A stretch of 64,000 bases of DNA, taken from the NCBI GenBank assembly GCA_021604805.1, contig BQJR01000002.1, forward strand, positions 580,665 through 644,664, written 5' to 3'. The notes beneath the pieces are model-generated. The model did no database searches and was not told where the DNA came from. It saw only the letters and a list, made by a program, of their open reading frames with translations. Below, one piece after another: positions 28,138 to 36,200 of this stretch. The DNA comes from Planctomycetota bacterium. GTDB taxonomy: Bacteria; Planctomycetota; B15-G4. The stretch's first letter is position 1, and each line of letters starts with the position of its first letter. Made by a program: the position numbers and the translations under genes.

Positions 28138-28231
28138 GCAGTCACCGCGCGCTCGCTTCTCGGCGGAACACACCGGGGAACACACCGCGCACCGCAACCC
28201 GGCCTCACGCCGCGGCACCCCTTGAAACACA

Positions 28232-28261
28232 GAAGCGGGGCCCGCGAACGGACCCCGCTTC
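28232..28261 (-). terminator. Terminator of the sigma/anti-sigma operon
   Basis: GAAGCGGGG (28232-28240) pairs perfectly with CCCCGCTTC (28253-28261), 12-nt loop, 29 bases past the stop at 28290. On the minus strand the stem is followed by TGTGTTTC, a T-rich tail. Confidence 0.65.
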
Positions 28262-28289
28262 CGGGTGAACTCCGGGCTTCGGAGACGAC

Positions 28290-29093
28290 TCAGTGGGTGA
28301 GCAGCTCGATGTCGCTGCCGCTCGGGCTGAGACGCACGGCGCTGACGTGCACGCCGCCGTGCGAGGTGCCGCTCAGGATCACGACGCTCACGCGTTGCTC
28401 TCCCAGCGCGCCCGCCTGACTCGTGACCAACTTCTGGAAGCGGGCCACGTCGAGGCTGGTCATGGCCCCGAGCGCTTGCACGGAACTCACGTGGGCGCGT
28501 CCGGCTGCGGTCTGCAGCATGCTGCCCAAGTCGGCGACTTCGCCGTCGTCGAGCATCAGGTACGCCACGTGGAAGCTGGCGAAGGCCGGTGCATGCAAGC
28601 GCAAGCCGAGGCTCGGGCCGAACTCGACCAACGCCGCGCCTTGCACCGCCACCGCCGGCTCGCTGCCGACGAACGTGGGCGCCGTGACGGGAGCCGCGTC
28701 GAGCACCGGCTCCACGGCGGCCGCGGAACCCTCGGCAACCTGTTGCGGCGCGCTGATCACGAGCTGTCCGAGCTCGAGGGTGAGTGCGCTTTCCAAGTGC
28801 GTGGCGACGGGGGCGATCAGCGCCGAAGCGTCGGGAGCACCAGCGCTCAGGTTCGAAGGCGCGGCCTGCTGCGACGAGGCAGAGCCGTTCTCCGAGCCCG
28901 CCCCGAGGTCACCGGCATCGTTCGAGGACACTGCGGGCAGGCCCCAGTCGTCGTCGGGATCGCCGGCGCCGCTGAGCGGTGCCAGCCAGAGCGCGAAGAG
29001 GAGCCCGAAGACCGTCAGGCGACCGAGCAAGCGAACGGATGGGGTGGTACTGGTCGTGACCGAGCGTCGGAGGGTGGTTGTCCGGAGACTCAT
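28290..29093 (-). CDS. Exported or membrane-anchored protein of unknown function in the sigma operon
   Basis: 267 aa. ATG 29093 has GGGAG 8 nt upstream and overlaps the end of the anti-sigma gene. One hydrophobic helix at ~26-43 (TVFGLLFALWLAPLSG) is a signal or anchor, followed by a ~60-residue low-complexity Ser/Ala/Asp/Gly-rich stretch. The last ~110 residues look folded (LRLHAPAFASFHVAYLMLDD, VSVVILSGTSHGGVHVSAVRL) and include a Cys-free domain that vaguely resembles the exported regulatory domains of anti-sigma proteins, but no family was recognised. Third gene of the sigma / anti-sigma operon; since the anti-sigma factor lacks a membrane helix, this could be the envelope-facing part of the pathway (inference). 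Confidence 0.55.
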   Translation of the reverse strand: MSLRTTTLRRSVTTSTTPSVRLLGRLTVFGLLFALWLAPLSGAGDPDDDWGLPAVSSNDAGDLGAGSENGSASSQQAAPSNLSAGAPDASALIAPVATHLESALTLELGQLVISAPQQVAEGSAAAVEPVLDAAPVTAPTFVGSEPAVAVQGAALVEFGPSLGLRLHAPAFASFHVAYLMLDDGEVADLGSMLQTAAGRAHVSSVQALGAMTSLDVARFQKLVTSQAGALGEQRVSVVILSGTSHGGVHVSAVRLSPSGSDIELLTH

Positions 29094-29109
29094 GACGATC
29101 ACTCCCTTC

Positions 29110-30162
29110 TTAGGCTGCAAAGAGGGTGGGCACGCTGCGACTCAAGTCAGCGCGCAGGCGGGGGTCGAGGTGAAGCAGGCGCTGGAACTGCGACTTACGC
29201 GCGAGCAAACCTCGGATCTGGCTGACGCGCGCGGGGAAACGACGCGTGAGCTCGGCGAAGTGCGAGACAGATTCGTCGTGCAGCCCCGCCTTGGCACAGT
29301 TGACAGGCAAGTTCAGGAAGGACGCGAAGAGCCCGGGTTCGCTCTCGGCGCCCTGATGCTCCACGACCTCGCGGAAGCACTCCGCCGCGCGACGGTAATC
29401 GCCTTCGACCGAGTGCAGTTTGCCGAGCGACTGCAAGGCCATCAGGCGATGCACGACATCGTTTCCTTCGAGGTACACGCGGCGGAACTCGAGCCGCGCG
29501 CGATCGTGGCGTCCCTGCAACGCGTGCACGAAGCCGAGCCACAAACGTGACTCGCTGCGCTCGGGTTGCAGCGCCAAGGACTCTTCGAGGAAACGCCGCG
29601 CGCGCTCCATGGCCGTCTTCACCGGGCCGGCGCCGCTGTGGGCGTCGCCACGTTCGGCGAACAGGCGCCGGCTGCCGCGGAACAGGGAGCCCGAAGGCCG
29701 ACGATGTTCGCCCACGCGCTCGATGCCCTCGGCCTCGCGCAGCAGGCGCTTGGCGTGCAATTCGCCGCCGCGGATCGCGATGGCGCGCTTGGCCCCCAGC
29801 ACCGATTGACGCTCACGCTCCTCGAGTGCTCGGTTCGCGGTGTAGGCGTAGGCCTTGCCCAACTCGTAGAAGAGCGCGGACAACTCCGCGGTGTGGTCGT
29901 CGACCAGGCAGCGCGTGACCCCGGCGAAGAGCTTGCGCGGATCCACGCGCTCCACGATTTGCGCGTCGAGATCCTCGGCGGCCAAGCGGCCCAGGCGTGA
30001 GAGGCGGCGGAAGGCGTCGAAGGCATCGCGGCACGACGAGCAGGCGTCCATGTGCTCGACTAGGCGCGCGGTGGGCGCACTCTCCAACTCACCGTCCACC
30101 AGACTGGAGATGTCGATGGCGAAGGCTTCGCAGGCCATGGCTGGAGGGTTGATGGCACTCAT
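29110..30162 (-). CDS. Zinc-finger anti-sigma factor fused to TPR-like repeats
   Basis: 350 aa. The N-terminal ~50 residues form a ZAS-type zinc finger: Cys11, then His37, Cys41 and Cys44 in HMDACSSC (HxxxCxxC). The rest has no transmembrane helix; residues ~190-330 show TPR-like helical pairs (SRLWLGFVHALQGRHDRARLEF, YRRAAECFREVVEH). Most ZAS anti-sigma factors are membrane proteins, so a soluble one with a TPR-like tail is less usual and could respond to a cytosolic partner. The ATG at 30162 overlaps the sigma stop by 4 bases (ATGA), so sigma and anti-sigma are made in step. Presumed partner: the sigma factor at 30159-30914. Confidence 0.75.
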   Translation of the reverse strand: MSAINPPAMACEAFAIDISSLVDGELESAPTARLVEHMDACSSCRDAFDAFRRLSRLGRLAAEDLDAQIVERVDPRKLFAGVTRCLVDDHTAELSALFYELGKAYAYTANRALEERERQSVLGAKRAIAIRGGELHAKRLLREAEGIERVGEHRRPSGSLFRGSRRLFAERGDAHSGAGPVKTAMERARRFLEESLALQPERSESRLWLGFVHALQGRHDRARLEFRRVYLEGNDVVHRLMALQSLGKLHSVEGDYRRAAECFREVVEHQGAESEPGLFASFLNLPVNCAKAGLHDESVSHFAELTRRFPARVSQIRGLLARKSQFQRLLHLDPRLRADLSRSVPTLFAA

Positions 30163-30914
30163 GGGAGGCGAGTCCCCAGGACGCGAACGATGTGCTGGTA
30201 GATCCTCTTCCGGGCGCGACACACGACCATCTTGAAGTTCTCCAGCTTGATACCTAGGACGTCGGCGGCCTCGCGGTAACCGAGCTTCTGCGCTTCCACG
30301 AGCTGCAGCGCCTCGCGGTCACGCGGCTTCAACTGGTTGGCATAGGCATCGTTGTAGAGGCTCAGCACCAGGGCGTAGACCCGGCGGCACTCGGCGTCGG
30401 ATTCGGCCTCCTGGCTGGCCTCGATGGGTTCCACGGCGCGCGTGTCTTCGAGCACGTCAGCGAGCAGCTCGGCGGGGATGCCCACCCGCGCGTCGCGCGT
30501 GAGGTTGCGATACACGGTGTTGCGCAGGATCGAGTAGGACCAGTTGCGGAAGGCGTTGGGCTTCTCGGCACGGAAGCGGCGCGGGTACCGGTAAATGGCC
30601 AGGAAGGCCTCTTGCAGGATGTCGTGCGGGTCCACGCGGCAGCCGGTCATGCGCATGAGCTTGGCGGCGATGAGCGTGAACGGTTTCACGTTCAGTTCGA
30701 AGAGCAGGCCGAAGGCGTCGGCGCTGGCGTGCACGCGGTAGGCGTCCATCAGCGCGTTGTTCAGCTCTTGCAGCTGACACCCCGGCTTGGCCACGACCTG
30801 GATCAGCAGCTCGTGCTGAGTGTCCCGAGCGATCAGCGCGGCGCGAGCCAGGAGTGGCTCCGCGACTTCATCGCCGGTGGTGGACTTTGACGCGGCCGTT
30901 TTCACGACCTTCAC
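30159..30914 (-). CDS. ECF-type RNA polymerase sigma factor
   Basis: 251 aa from the GTG at 30914. Region 2 at ~80-150 (LMRMTGCRVDPHDILQEAFLAIYRYPRRFR, NWSYSILRNTVYRNL) and region 4 at ~185-250 (LKPRDREALQLVEAQKLGYREAADVLGIKLENFKMVVCRARKRIYQ) without region 3 identify an ECF-like sigma factor. The frame stays open much further upstream, but that part lacks protein character. The GTG is 4-bp overlapped by the stop of a 52-codon frame with strong coding bias (30911-31069). Downstream, the anti-sigma gene overlaps by 4 bases. The regulon is unknown; the divergent FG-GAP gene is a candidate target. Confidence 0.8.
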   Translation of the reverse strand: MKVVKTAASKSTTGDEVAEPLLARAALIARDTQHELLIQVVAKPGCQLQELNNALMDAYRVHASADAFGLLFELNVKPFTLIAAKLMRMTGCRVDPHDILQEAFLAIYRYPRRFRAEKPNAFRNWSYSILRNTVYRNLTRDARVGIPAELLADVLEDTRAVEPIEASQEAESDAECRRVYALVLSLYNDAYANQLKPRDREALQLVEAQKLGYREAADVLGIKLENFKMVVCRARKRIYQHIVRVLGTRLP

Positions 30915-31069
30915 GGGCGGGCGGGCTGCCGAGGACCCAGCGGATTCACCCGGCCCAGCTTGCCGACCACCGGCACGGCGATCGGCGGCACCAAGGGGAA
31001 CTCCTGGGGGAACTCCTGCACCCTGAGGAAGACCTCCGGGGCCGCTCCGGCCTCCCTGACCCTGGCCAT
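30911..31069 (-). CDS. Small 52-aa protein leading the sigma operon
   Basis: An unannotated short frame: ATG at 31069, stop TGA at 30911-30913, ending in GTGA that contains the sigma start, the same coupling seen between neighbouring genes of this operon and elsewhere here. By my count 48 of 52 sense codons end in G or C, as expected for real genes at this GC content. The sequence is Val/Pro-rich (VFLRVQEFPQEFPLVPPIAV, VGKLGRVNPLGPRQ) with no cysteine or membrane helix. A GTG at 31090 would add seven residues. No Shine-Dalgarno is obvious. It could be a leader peptide or a small regulator. Function unknown. Confidence 0.45.
   Translation of the reverse strand: MARVREAGAAPEVFLRVQEFPQEFPLVPPIAVPVVGKLGRVNPLGPRQPARP
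30995..31018. repeat. Tandem 12-bp repeat GGGGAACTCCTG inside the small leader gene
   Basis: Two perfect adjacent copies (30995-31006, 31007-31018). On the minus strand each encodes QEFP in the small protein. On the plus strand GGAACT resembles an ECF sigma -35 box, but a matching -10 was not found. Confidence 0.55.
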
Positions 31070-31330
31070 CGCGTGCGTGTTCAGCGGCACTCACGCGGTT
31101 TCTGCCCTCCGAGTCCGGGGTCGGTACGGGGTCGATCCAGCTCGGGGAGGCTTGGATCTCGACTCTGTGAGATCGGTAGTCCGCGCCGGACGCCGAGTCA
31201 CACACTCGACACCCCGAAAATACGCGAATCTCAAAAACCGTGGGGATCTGTTCGAGGCGACTCCTCGAGTCGGCCAGCTTGCGGCGATCGAAAATCAACG
31301 GGAGACTGCGGCTCCCTCCGGAGCCTCGCG

Positions 31331-33937
31331 ATGTCACACACCCTGCCCCGCAAGCCTCGCATGCTCTCCCCCTTGCTCCTGGCTGCAGCGCTGGGACTTC
31401 TCGGCCGCACACTCGGCGCCCAGCTCCCTGAGCCGGCCTCTGGCCGAGTGGTCTTCGGCGACAGCGCCTTCTTGCCGGGTGTCTCGGCGGCAGTCCTCGC
31501 TACCGACCTGAACGCCGATGGCTACTCCGACATCGTCACGGGCACCTTTGGTGTCCTCGTGGGGCTCAACAACGGAGCGGGCGTCTTCACCCTCGTTGCG
31601 AACACTGAGGTCGACGACCCGCATTACCGCCGCCTCCTCGGCGCCGACTTCGACGACGACGGTTTCCAGGATGTCATCGCCAGCAGCACGGCAAACGGGG
31701 GCCGCGCGTGGATCTTCCGCGGCGATGGCACCGGACACCTCTCTCTGGCCGGGCAGCGCGGCGTACGTGCCGCGAGCGACATCGCCGTCGCCGACATCAA
31801 CCTCGACGGCGCGCTTGACCTCGTGGCCAGCCACGAGGACGTCGGCCGCGACTTCCACCTGTTACTCGGCGGAGGCGACGGCACGCTCGGCCTGCCGACC
31901 CCCTTCGGCGACTCGGGCCATTGCGACTTCATCGCCGCCGGCGACTGGAACCTCGACGGCGCACCCGATGTGTTCTGCGACCGCGGCTCCGACATCGACT
32001 ACTGGGTGAACGACGGCAGCGGCGACCTCAGCGAACAGTTCGCCGACTTCGACGAGAACTCGATCTCCGGCCCGATCCGCTTCGTCGACTTGGAAGGCGA
32101 CGGCATTCCCGAGCTACTGCACCGCAGATGGAGCCCGTTCGAGGCGCTCGTCATCCAGCGCAATGATGCGGGCGGTTTCGGCGACTCGACCGTCCACGCG
32201 TTCACCACCAGCCTAGGCAGCGACATCGAGGACATCGCCGTGGAGAGCACGCCCTCCGACGGGCTGCGCGACTTCGCCGTCGCAGGCGGCACCAGGATCG
32301 ACGTCTTCGACCACACCGCCCTGGGCATCGACAAGCTGCCCTCCGTGGTCGCCGACTTCGGGCTCGCGCAGAACTCGCTGGTCTCGGTCGGCGACGTCGA
32401 TGGCGACGGCAACATGGATCTCGTCCACCTCGCAGACAAAGGCGCGCGCGTGCGCTTCCGCCAGACCTACGACAGCTTCGGCACCACGCTGCTCTCCGAC
32501 CTCGATGACGGTCCCGGCGGACTCAAGAGCCCTGGAGTGCTCCTCGCCGCTCAACTCGACGCCGACCCCGAACCCGAGTTCCTCCTCGCCGACGACGCCA
32601 CCGCGCTGTGTCACGTGCTCGAAGTCGACGAGAACCTGCTGCTGCACGTCGTGAAGTCCTTCCCAACCCACAACGGGTCGCCGCGCCACCTTCTGCTCGC
32701 GGACATCGTGGAAGACGGTCACCCGGATCTCGTGCTGGCCCACAGCGGCCCCACAGCAATCGGCTTCGCAGCGGTGCACCCCAGCGACGGACTCGGCGAC
32801 TTCGGCGCGCCGCTCGTCACCCAGATCGGCGGCAACATCCTCGACGTGGTCGACGTGAACGCCGACGGCCACCTCGACCTGGCCTCACTCAGCGGAGCGA
32901 GCAATCCCGGCTTCGCGCTCTCCACCTGGTTCGGCGCGGGCGACGCCAGTTTCGTGGCAGGCCCTGAATCCCCTCTCGCCGATCACTTCCGAGGCGCCCG
33001 CATCGGCGACATGAACGGCGACGGGATCCCCGATGCCGTGAGCGTCCACCAAGGCTCCGGCGCCTCCCAAGTGAGCGTGCAACTCGGCGACGGCGCCGGG
33101 GGCTACGGCCCCGCGATCCTGGCCACCAACCCTGACAACGCAACGCACGAACCCGAGCTCGGCGACTTCGATGGCAACGGCACGCTCGATGTCGTGACCC
33201 CCACCTTCAGCGACGGCGGGCGCGTGGCCCTGTTCCTCAACGACGGCAGCGGCCAACTCAGCCACGCCACGCGCGCGGGCTTCGCCACCTCTGTCCCGCG
33301 CACCCTGGTCGTGACAGACATCGACCAAGACGGCTGGCTCGACGTGGCTCACAGCACCGCCGGTGATCGCATGCTGGTCGTGCTGCGCGGCGACGGCGCG
33401 GGCGGCTTCGAGTCACCCACCGCGCATGCGGGTGCCTGGAGCACACTGCGCAACACGCTGGTGTGTGTCGATGTGGATGCCGACGGACGCCGCGACCTCG
33501 TGCAGGTCGAGGCCAGCGACACCAACAGCGAGCTGCTCGTCTTGCGCAGCCAGGGCTCACCGATCGAGGCCTGGGCCTCGGCGGGCGGCGGCGTTCCAGG
33601 CGCCTCGGGTCAACCACGCGCCAAGGGCAGCGGCCGTCCCAAAGCCGGCAAGACGATCAGATTGCAGGTCACGCGCGCGCCGGCCTCGAACGCATCCTTC
33701 ATAGTGCTCGGCGTGGGCTTGCTCGGGAGCGCCTACAAGGGCGGTCACCTCGTGCCGACCCCCGATTTCATCGTGCCGGGGCCGCCCACCAATGCTGCGG
33801 GCGAGCTGAGTTTCAGCTTCGCGTGGACCACCGGCCTGCCTGAGGGCGTGGACCTGTGGCTCCAGCTCTGGTTCCCAGATGCCTCGGCCGCACTCGGCTT
33901 CTCGGCTGCTGGCGGACACCGCCTGCGGATTCCCTGA
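31331..33937 (+). CDS. Exported FG-GAP/VCBS propeller protein with 14 repeats and C-terminal sorting-like domain
   Basis: 868 aa. ATG 31331 has CGGAG 8 nt upstream and begins a signal peptide (residues ~11-30, LLLAAALGLLGRTLGA). About 14 Asp-rich repeat loops follow between residues ~50 and ~740 (for example DLNADGYSDI, DINLDGALDL, DVDADGRRDL), two of them degenerate. Residues ~773-868 form the domain shared with the other FG-GAP proteins here (LGVGLLGSAYKGGHLVPTPD, a GxxLVPxPD core, ending at an LRIP terminus). Predicted extracellular or surface protein; ligand unknown. It is divergent from the sigma/anti-sigma operon across ~260 bases, so it may be a target of that sigma factor (inference). 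No protease or glycosidase motif. Confidence 0.85.
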   Translation: MSHTLPRKPRMLSPLLLAAALGLLGRTLGAQLPEPASGRVVFGDSAFLPGVSAAVLATDLNADGYSDIVTGTFGVLVGLNNGAGVFTLVANTEVDDPHYRRLLGADFDDDGFQDVIASSTANGGRAWIFRGDGTGHLSLAGQRGVRAASDIAVADINLDGALDLVASHEDVGRDFHLLLGGGDGTLGLPTPFGDSGHCDFIAAGDWNLDGAPDVFCDRGSDIDYWVNDGSGDLSEQFADFDENSISGPIRFVDLEGDGIPELLHRRWSPFEALVIQRNDAGGFGDSTVHAFTTSLGSDIEDIAVESTPSDGLRDFAVAGGTRIDVFDHTALGIDKLPSVVADFGLAQNSLVSVGDVDGDGNMDLVHLADKGARVRFRQTYDSFGTTLLSDLDDGPGGLKSPGVLLAAQLDADPEPEFLLADDATALCHVLEVDENLLLHVVKSFPTHNGSPRHLLLADIVEDGHPDLVLAHSGPTAIGFAAVHPSDGLGDFGAPLVTQIGGNILDVVDVNADGHLDLASLSGASNPGFALSTWFGAGDASFVAGPESPLADHFRGARIGDMNGDGIPDAVSVHQGSGASQVSVQLGDGAGGYGPAILATNPDNATHEPELGDFDGNGTLDVVTPTFSDGGRVALFLNDGSGQLSHATRAGFATSVPRTLVVTDIDQDGWLDVAHSTAGDRMLVVLRGDGAGGFESPTAHAGAWSTLRNTLVCVDVDADGRRDLVQVEASDTNSELLVLRSQGSPIEAWASAGGGVPGASGQPRAKGSGRPKAGKTIRLQVTRAPASNASFIVLGVGLLGSAYKGGHLVPTPDFIVPGPPTNAAGELSFSFAWTTGLPEGVDLWLQLWFPDASAALGFSAAGGHRLRIP

Positions 33938-33986
33938 GCGGGACAAGGCTGGACCGCACGGGACCTCGGCGCACAGAATCGCCCCC

Positions 33987-35744
33987 GTGTCCGCGCTGCG
34001 ACTCCTGATCTTCGGCTTCGTCGCCGCGCTGTCCTTCAGCGCGCTGCGCGACGTGTGGAGCCTCGACCCCGACGCCGCCGCGTACCTGTCGCTCGGTCGC
34101 AGCCTGGCCGCCGGCGACGGCTACCTGCTCTTCGGCGAGCCGCACGCCAAGTACCCGCCGGGCCTGCCCGCGCTCTTCGGCCTGCTCAGTTGGTTGAGCA
34201 CGCCCGAGTCCTACGCGCTCTTCCACGCCGCGCTCGTGCTCGCTGTGCTGGCCGCGGCCTGGGTCGCTGAACGCCTCGCGCTGCGACTCGGGCTGAGCCC
34301 GCTGGGCGCTCTGGTCGTGGCGGCAGGCACCGCCTTCTCGGTGACCTTCTTCGAACTCTCCGTGCGCTACCTGCGCACCGAAGCGCTCTTCGCGGCGCTC
34401 AGTTTAGGCAGCTTGCTCGCGTGTCTGCGTGCGCTTTCGTCTCGGGGTCGATGGGGCGACGCACTGCTCGCCGCGCTGCTCACGATCGCGGCCTTGTCCA
34501 CGCGCTTGGCCGGAGTCGGACTGCTCGTGGTCCCCGCCTTCGCATTGCTGCGCGCACCTGCGCCAGGCGCTCGCCCGCGCGCGCTGCTGATCCTGGCGCT
34601 GAGCGCCGCCGGTCTCGCCGCTTGGATGACGCACGGCGCGAGCGTGCGCGCCGAAGTCTCCGACGCCCCCGACTACCGCGACGAGTTCTTCGTGGCCGAA
34701 CCGCGCGACCTCACCAAGGTTGTGCGCGTCGACAACCCGCCGCTCGACGCCGGCTCGCTCGTCACGCGCGTGGCACGCAACACCACCGTGTTCGCGCGCG
34801 CCACCGCCGTGCTGCTCAGCAACACCGACAAGGCCGGCCAGCAACTCCCCGTCGGCGCCGCCACACTCGCGCTCGTGCTGCTCGGCCTCGGCGGACTCTG
34901 GGTCGGCGGCAAAGCCGAAACGCTCTGGGCGCGACGAGCCAGCGTGCTCTACGTGGCCGCGAGCGTCGGGCTGCTCCTCGCCTGGCCCTTCGACCAAGCC
35001 GAACGCTTCTACGCGCCCTTGCTGCCACTGCTGCTCGTGGCCGCCGCGGAAGGCCTCCGCCGAGGGAGCGCCTTGCTCGGCTGGGCCAGCCGCAGCGCAC
35101 TCGGTCGCAACCTGGTGTTCGCAGCCGGCCTCGCGCTGCTCGGCCTGCTCGCGCTGCAACGCTCGAACGACCCGCGCCTGTTCGAACGCTGGTCGTACGC
35201 TTACGCGGCCTTGCTGCTCATGGCCACGCTCGGTGTCACGGCCGCAGTGATCGGCTTGCGTCGCCCGCGCCAGGTGCAGCTTCCGCGCTGGGCGCCGTGG
35301 GCCGCGTTGGCGCTGTTCGCGCTGCCCTTCGCGCATCAACGTCTCGTGCTCTGGCCGCGCGTGGTCGACGACTTCGAAGCGCGGCGCGCCGAGCTCCCCG
35401 AAGGCGACGCCTTCGCGCGCATCGACGTGCATCCCGTGCTCGAAACCGTCGCGCGACGACTCGCCGCCGAGACCACGCCCGACACCGTCGTCATGACCGA
35501 CGTGCCCAAGATGCTCGCGCTGCTCAGCGGCCGGCGCTGCGTGCCGATGCGCTACCGCGTGGATCCGCCGGGCCTCGAAGCGGGCGAGGCCAGCGTGCTG
35601 TTCTGCACGGGCAGTGACCCGCCCGAGGCCGGCCAAGTCGTGGACGCCCTGAGCGCATCATGGGAAGCGTTCATCCAGCTCGAACCGATCCGCGCCGAAG
35701 GCATCGAGCTGCGACCGACCGTGTGGCGACTGCCGCCGCGCTGA
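33987..35744 (+). CDS. GT-C type membrane glycosyltransferase (ArnT/PMT-like)
   Basis: 585 aa from GTG 33987, inner-membrane protein with about 11 hydrophobic helices. The first periplasmic loop holds LDPDAAAYLSLGRSLAAGDG with the acidic DxDAxxY motif and PHAKYPPGLPAL, typical of GT39/ArnT-like enzymes that move a sugar from a polyprenyl-phosphate donor. The C-terminal ~120 residues form a soluble domain. Candidate roles are glycosylation of lipid A, lipids or proteins. There is no clear Shine-Dalgarno, and in-frame codons continue upstream. The gene follows an exported FG-GAP protein by 49 bases, so the two may be cotranscribed. Exact donor and acceptor cannot be read from sequence. Confidence 0.75.
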   Translation: MSALRLLIFGFVAALSFSALRDVWSLDPDAAAYLSLGRSLAAGDGYLLFGEPHAKYPPGLPALFGLLSWLSTPESYALFHAALVLAVLAAAWVAERLALRLGLSPLGALVVAAGTAFSVTFFELSVRYLRTEALFAALSLGSLLACLRALSSRGRWGDALLAALLTIAALSTRLAGVGLLVVPAFALLRAPAPGARPRALLILALSAAGLAAWMTHGASVRAEVSDAPDYRDEFFVAEPRDLTKVVRVDNPPLDAGSLVTRVARNTTVFARATAVLLSNTDKAGQQLPVGAATLALVLLGLGGLWVGGKAETLWARRASVLYVAASVGLLLAWPFDQAERFYAPLLPLLLVAAAEGLRRGSALLGWASRSALGRNLVFAAGLALLGLLALQRSNDPRLFERWSYAYAALLLMATLGVTAAVIGLRRPRQVQLPRWAPWAALALFALPFAHQRLVLWPRVVDDFEARRAELPEGDAFARIDVHPVLETVARRLAAETTPDTVVMTDVPKMLALLSGRRCVPMRYRVDPPGLEAGEASVLFCTGSDPPEAGQVVDALSASWEAFIQLEPIRAEGIELRPTVWRLPPR

Positions 35745-35765
35745 AGCGTTGCGTGAGTGCGTTGC

Positions 35766-36200
35766 TCAGTCGTCGCCGGGTGGACGACCGCGCAGACGCT
35801 TCGTGGCGCCGCGCCGCTTCTTCGCGTCGACACGGCGGCGCTTCGAGCCGCGCGTGGGCTTCGTGGCTCGGCGTTTGCGCGGCACAGTCAGGGCCTCGTC
35901 GAGCAAGGCCGCGAGACGTTGGCGCGCCGCGGCACGATTCGCGAGCTGCGAACGCGCAGCTTCTGCGTGCACGATCAACTCGCCGCCGCGCGTGAGTCGC
36001 GTGGACAACTTCTCGAGCAAGCGCGCGCGTTGCGCGTCGCTGGGCACGCGGCTCTCACGCAGGTTCCAGCGCAGGCTCACGCGCGAGGCCGTCTTGTTCA
36101 CGTGCTGTCCGCCCGGCCCCGAGGCGTGCGACACCGACTCGCTGAGTTCGTCGGCGGGGATCACGAAGCGCGGTCGGACTTCGAGCGGATCAGCGGCCAT
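35766..36200 (-). CDS. arfB: Alternative ribosome-rescue peptidyl-tRNA hydrolase (ArfB)
   Basis: 144 aa, cytosolic. Rescues stalled ribosomes by hydrolysing peptidyl-tRNA. The catalytic GGQ is at residues 30-32 in SHASGPGGQHVNKTASRV, identical in type to class-I release factors, and the C-terminus is a basic tail (PRKRRATKPTRGSKRRR) that inserts in the mRNA channel. The length fits ArfB/YaeJ (about 140 aa). ATG 36200 lies 11 bases inside the preceding gene's 3' end, giving an overlapping operon end. Last gene of a four-gene set starting with the lipoprotein at 40003. No release-factor domains other than the GGQ domain. Confidence 0.92.
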   Translation of the reverse strand: MAADPLEVRPRFVIPADELSESVSHASGPGGQHVNKTASRVSLRWNLRESRVPSDAQRARLLEKLSTRLTRGGELIVHAEAARSQLANRAAARQRLAALLDEALTVPRKRRATKPTRGSKRRRVDAKKRRGATKRLRGRPPGDD

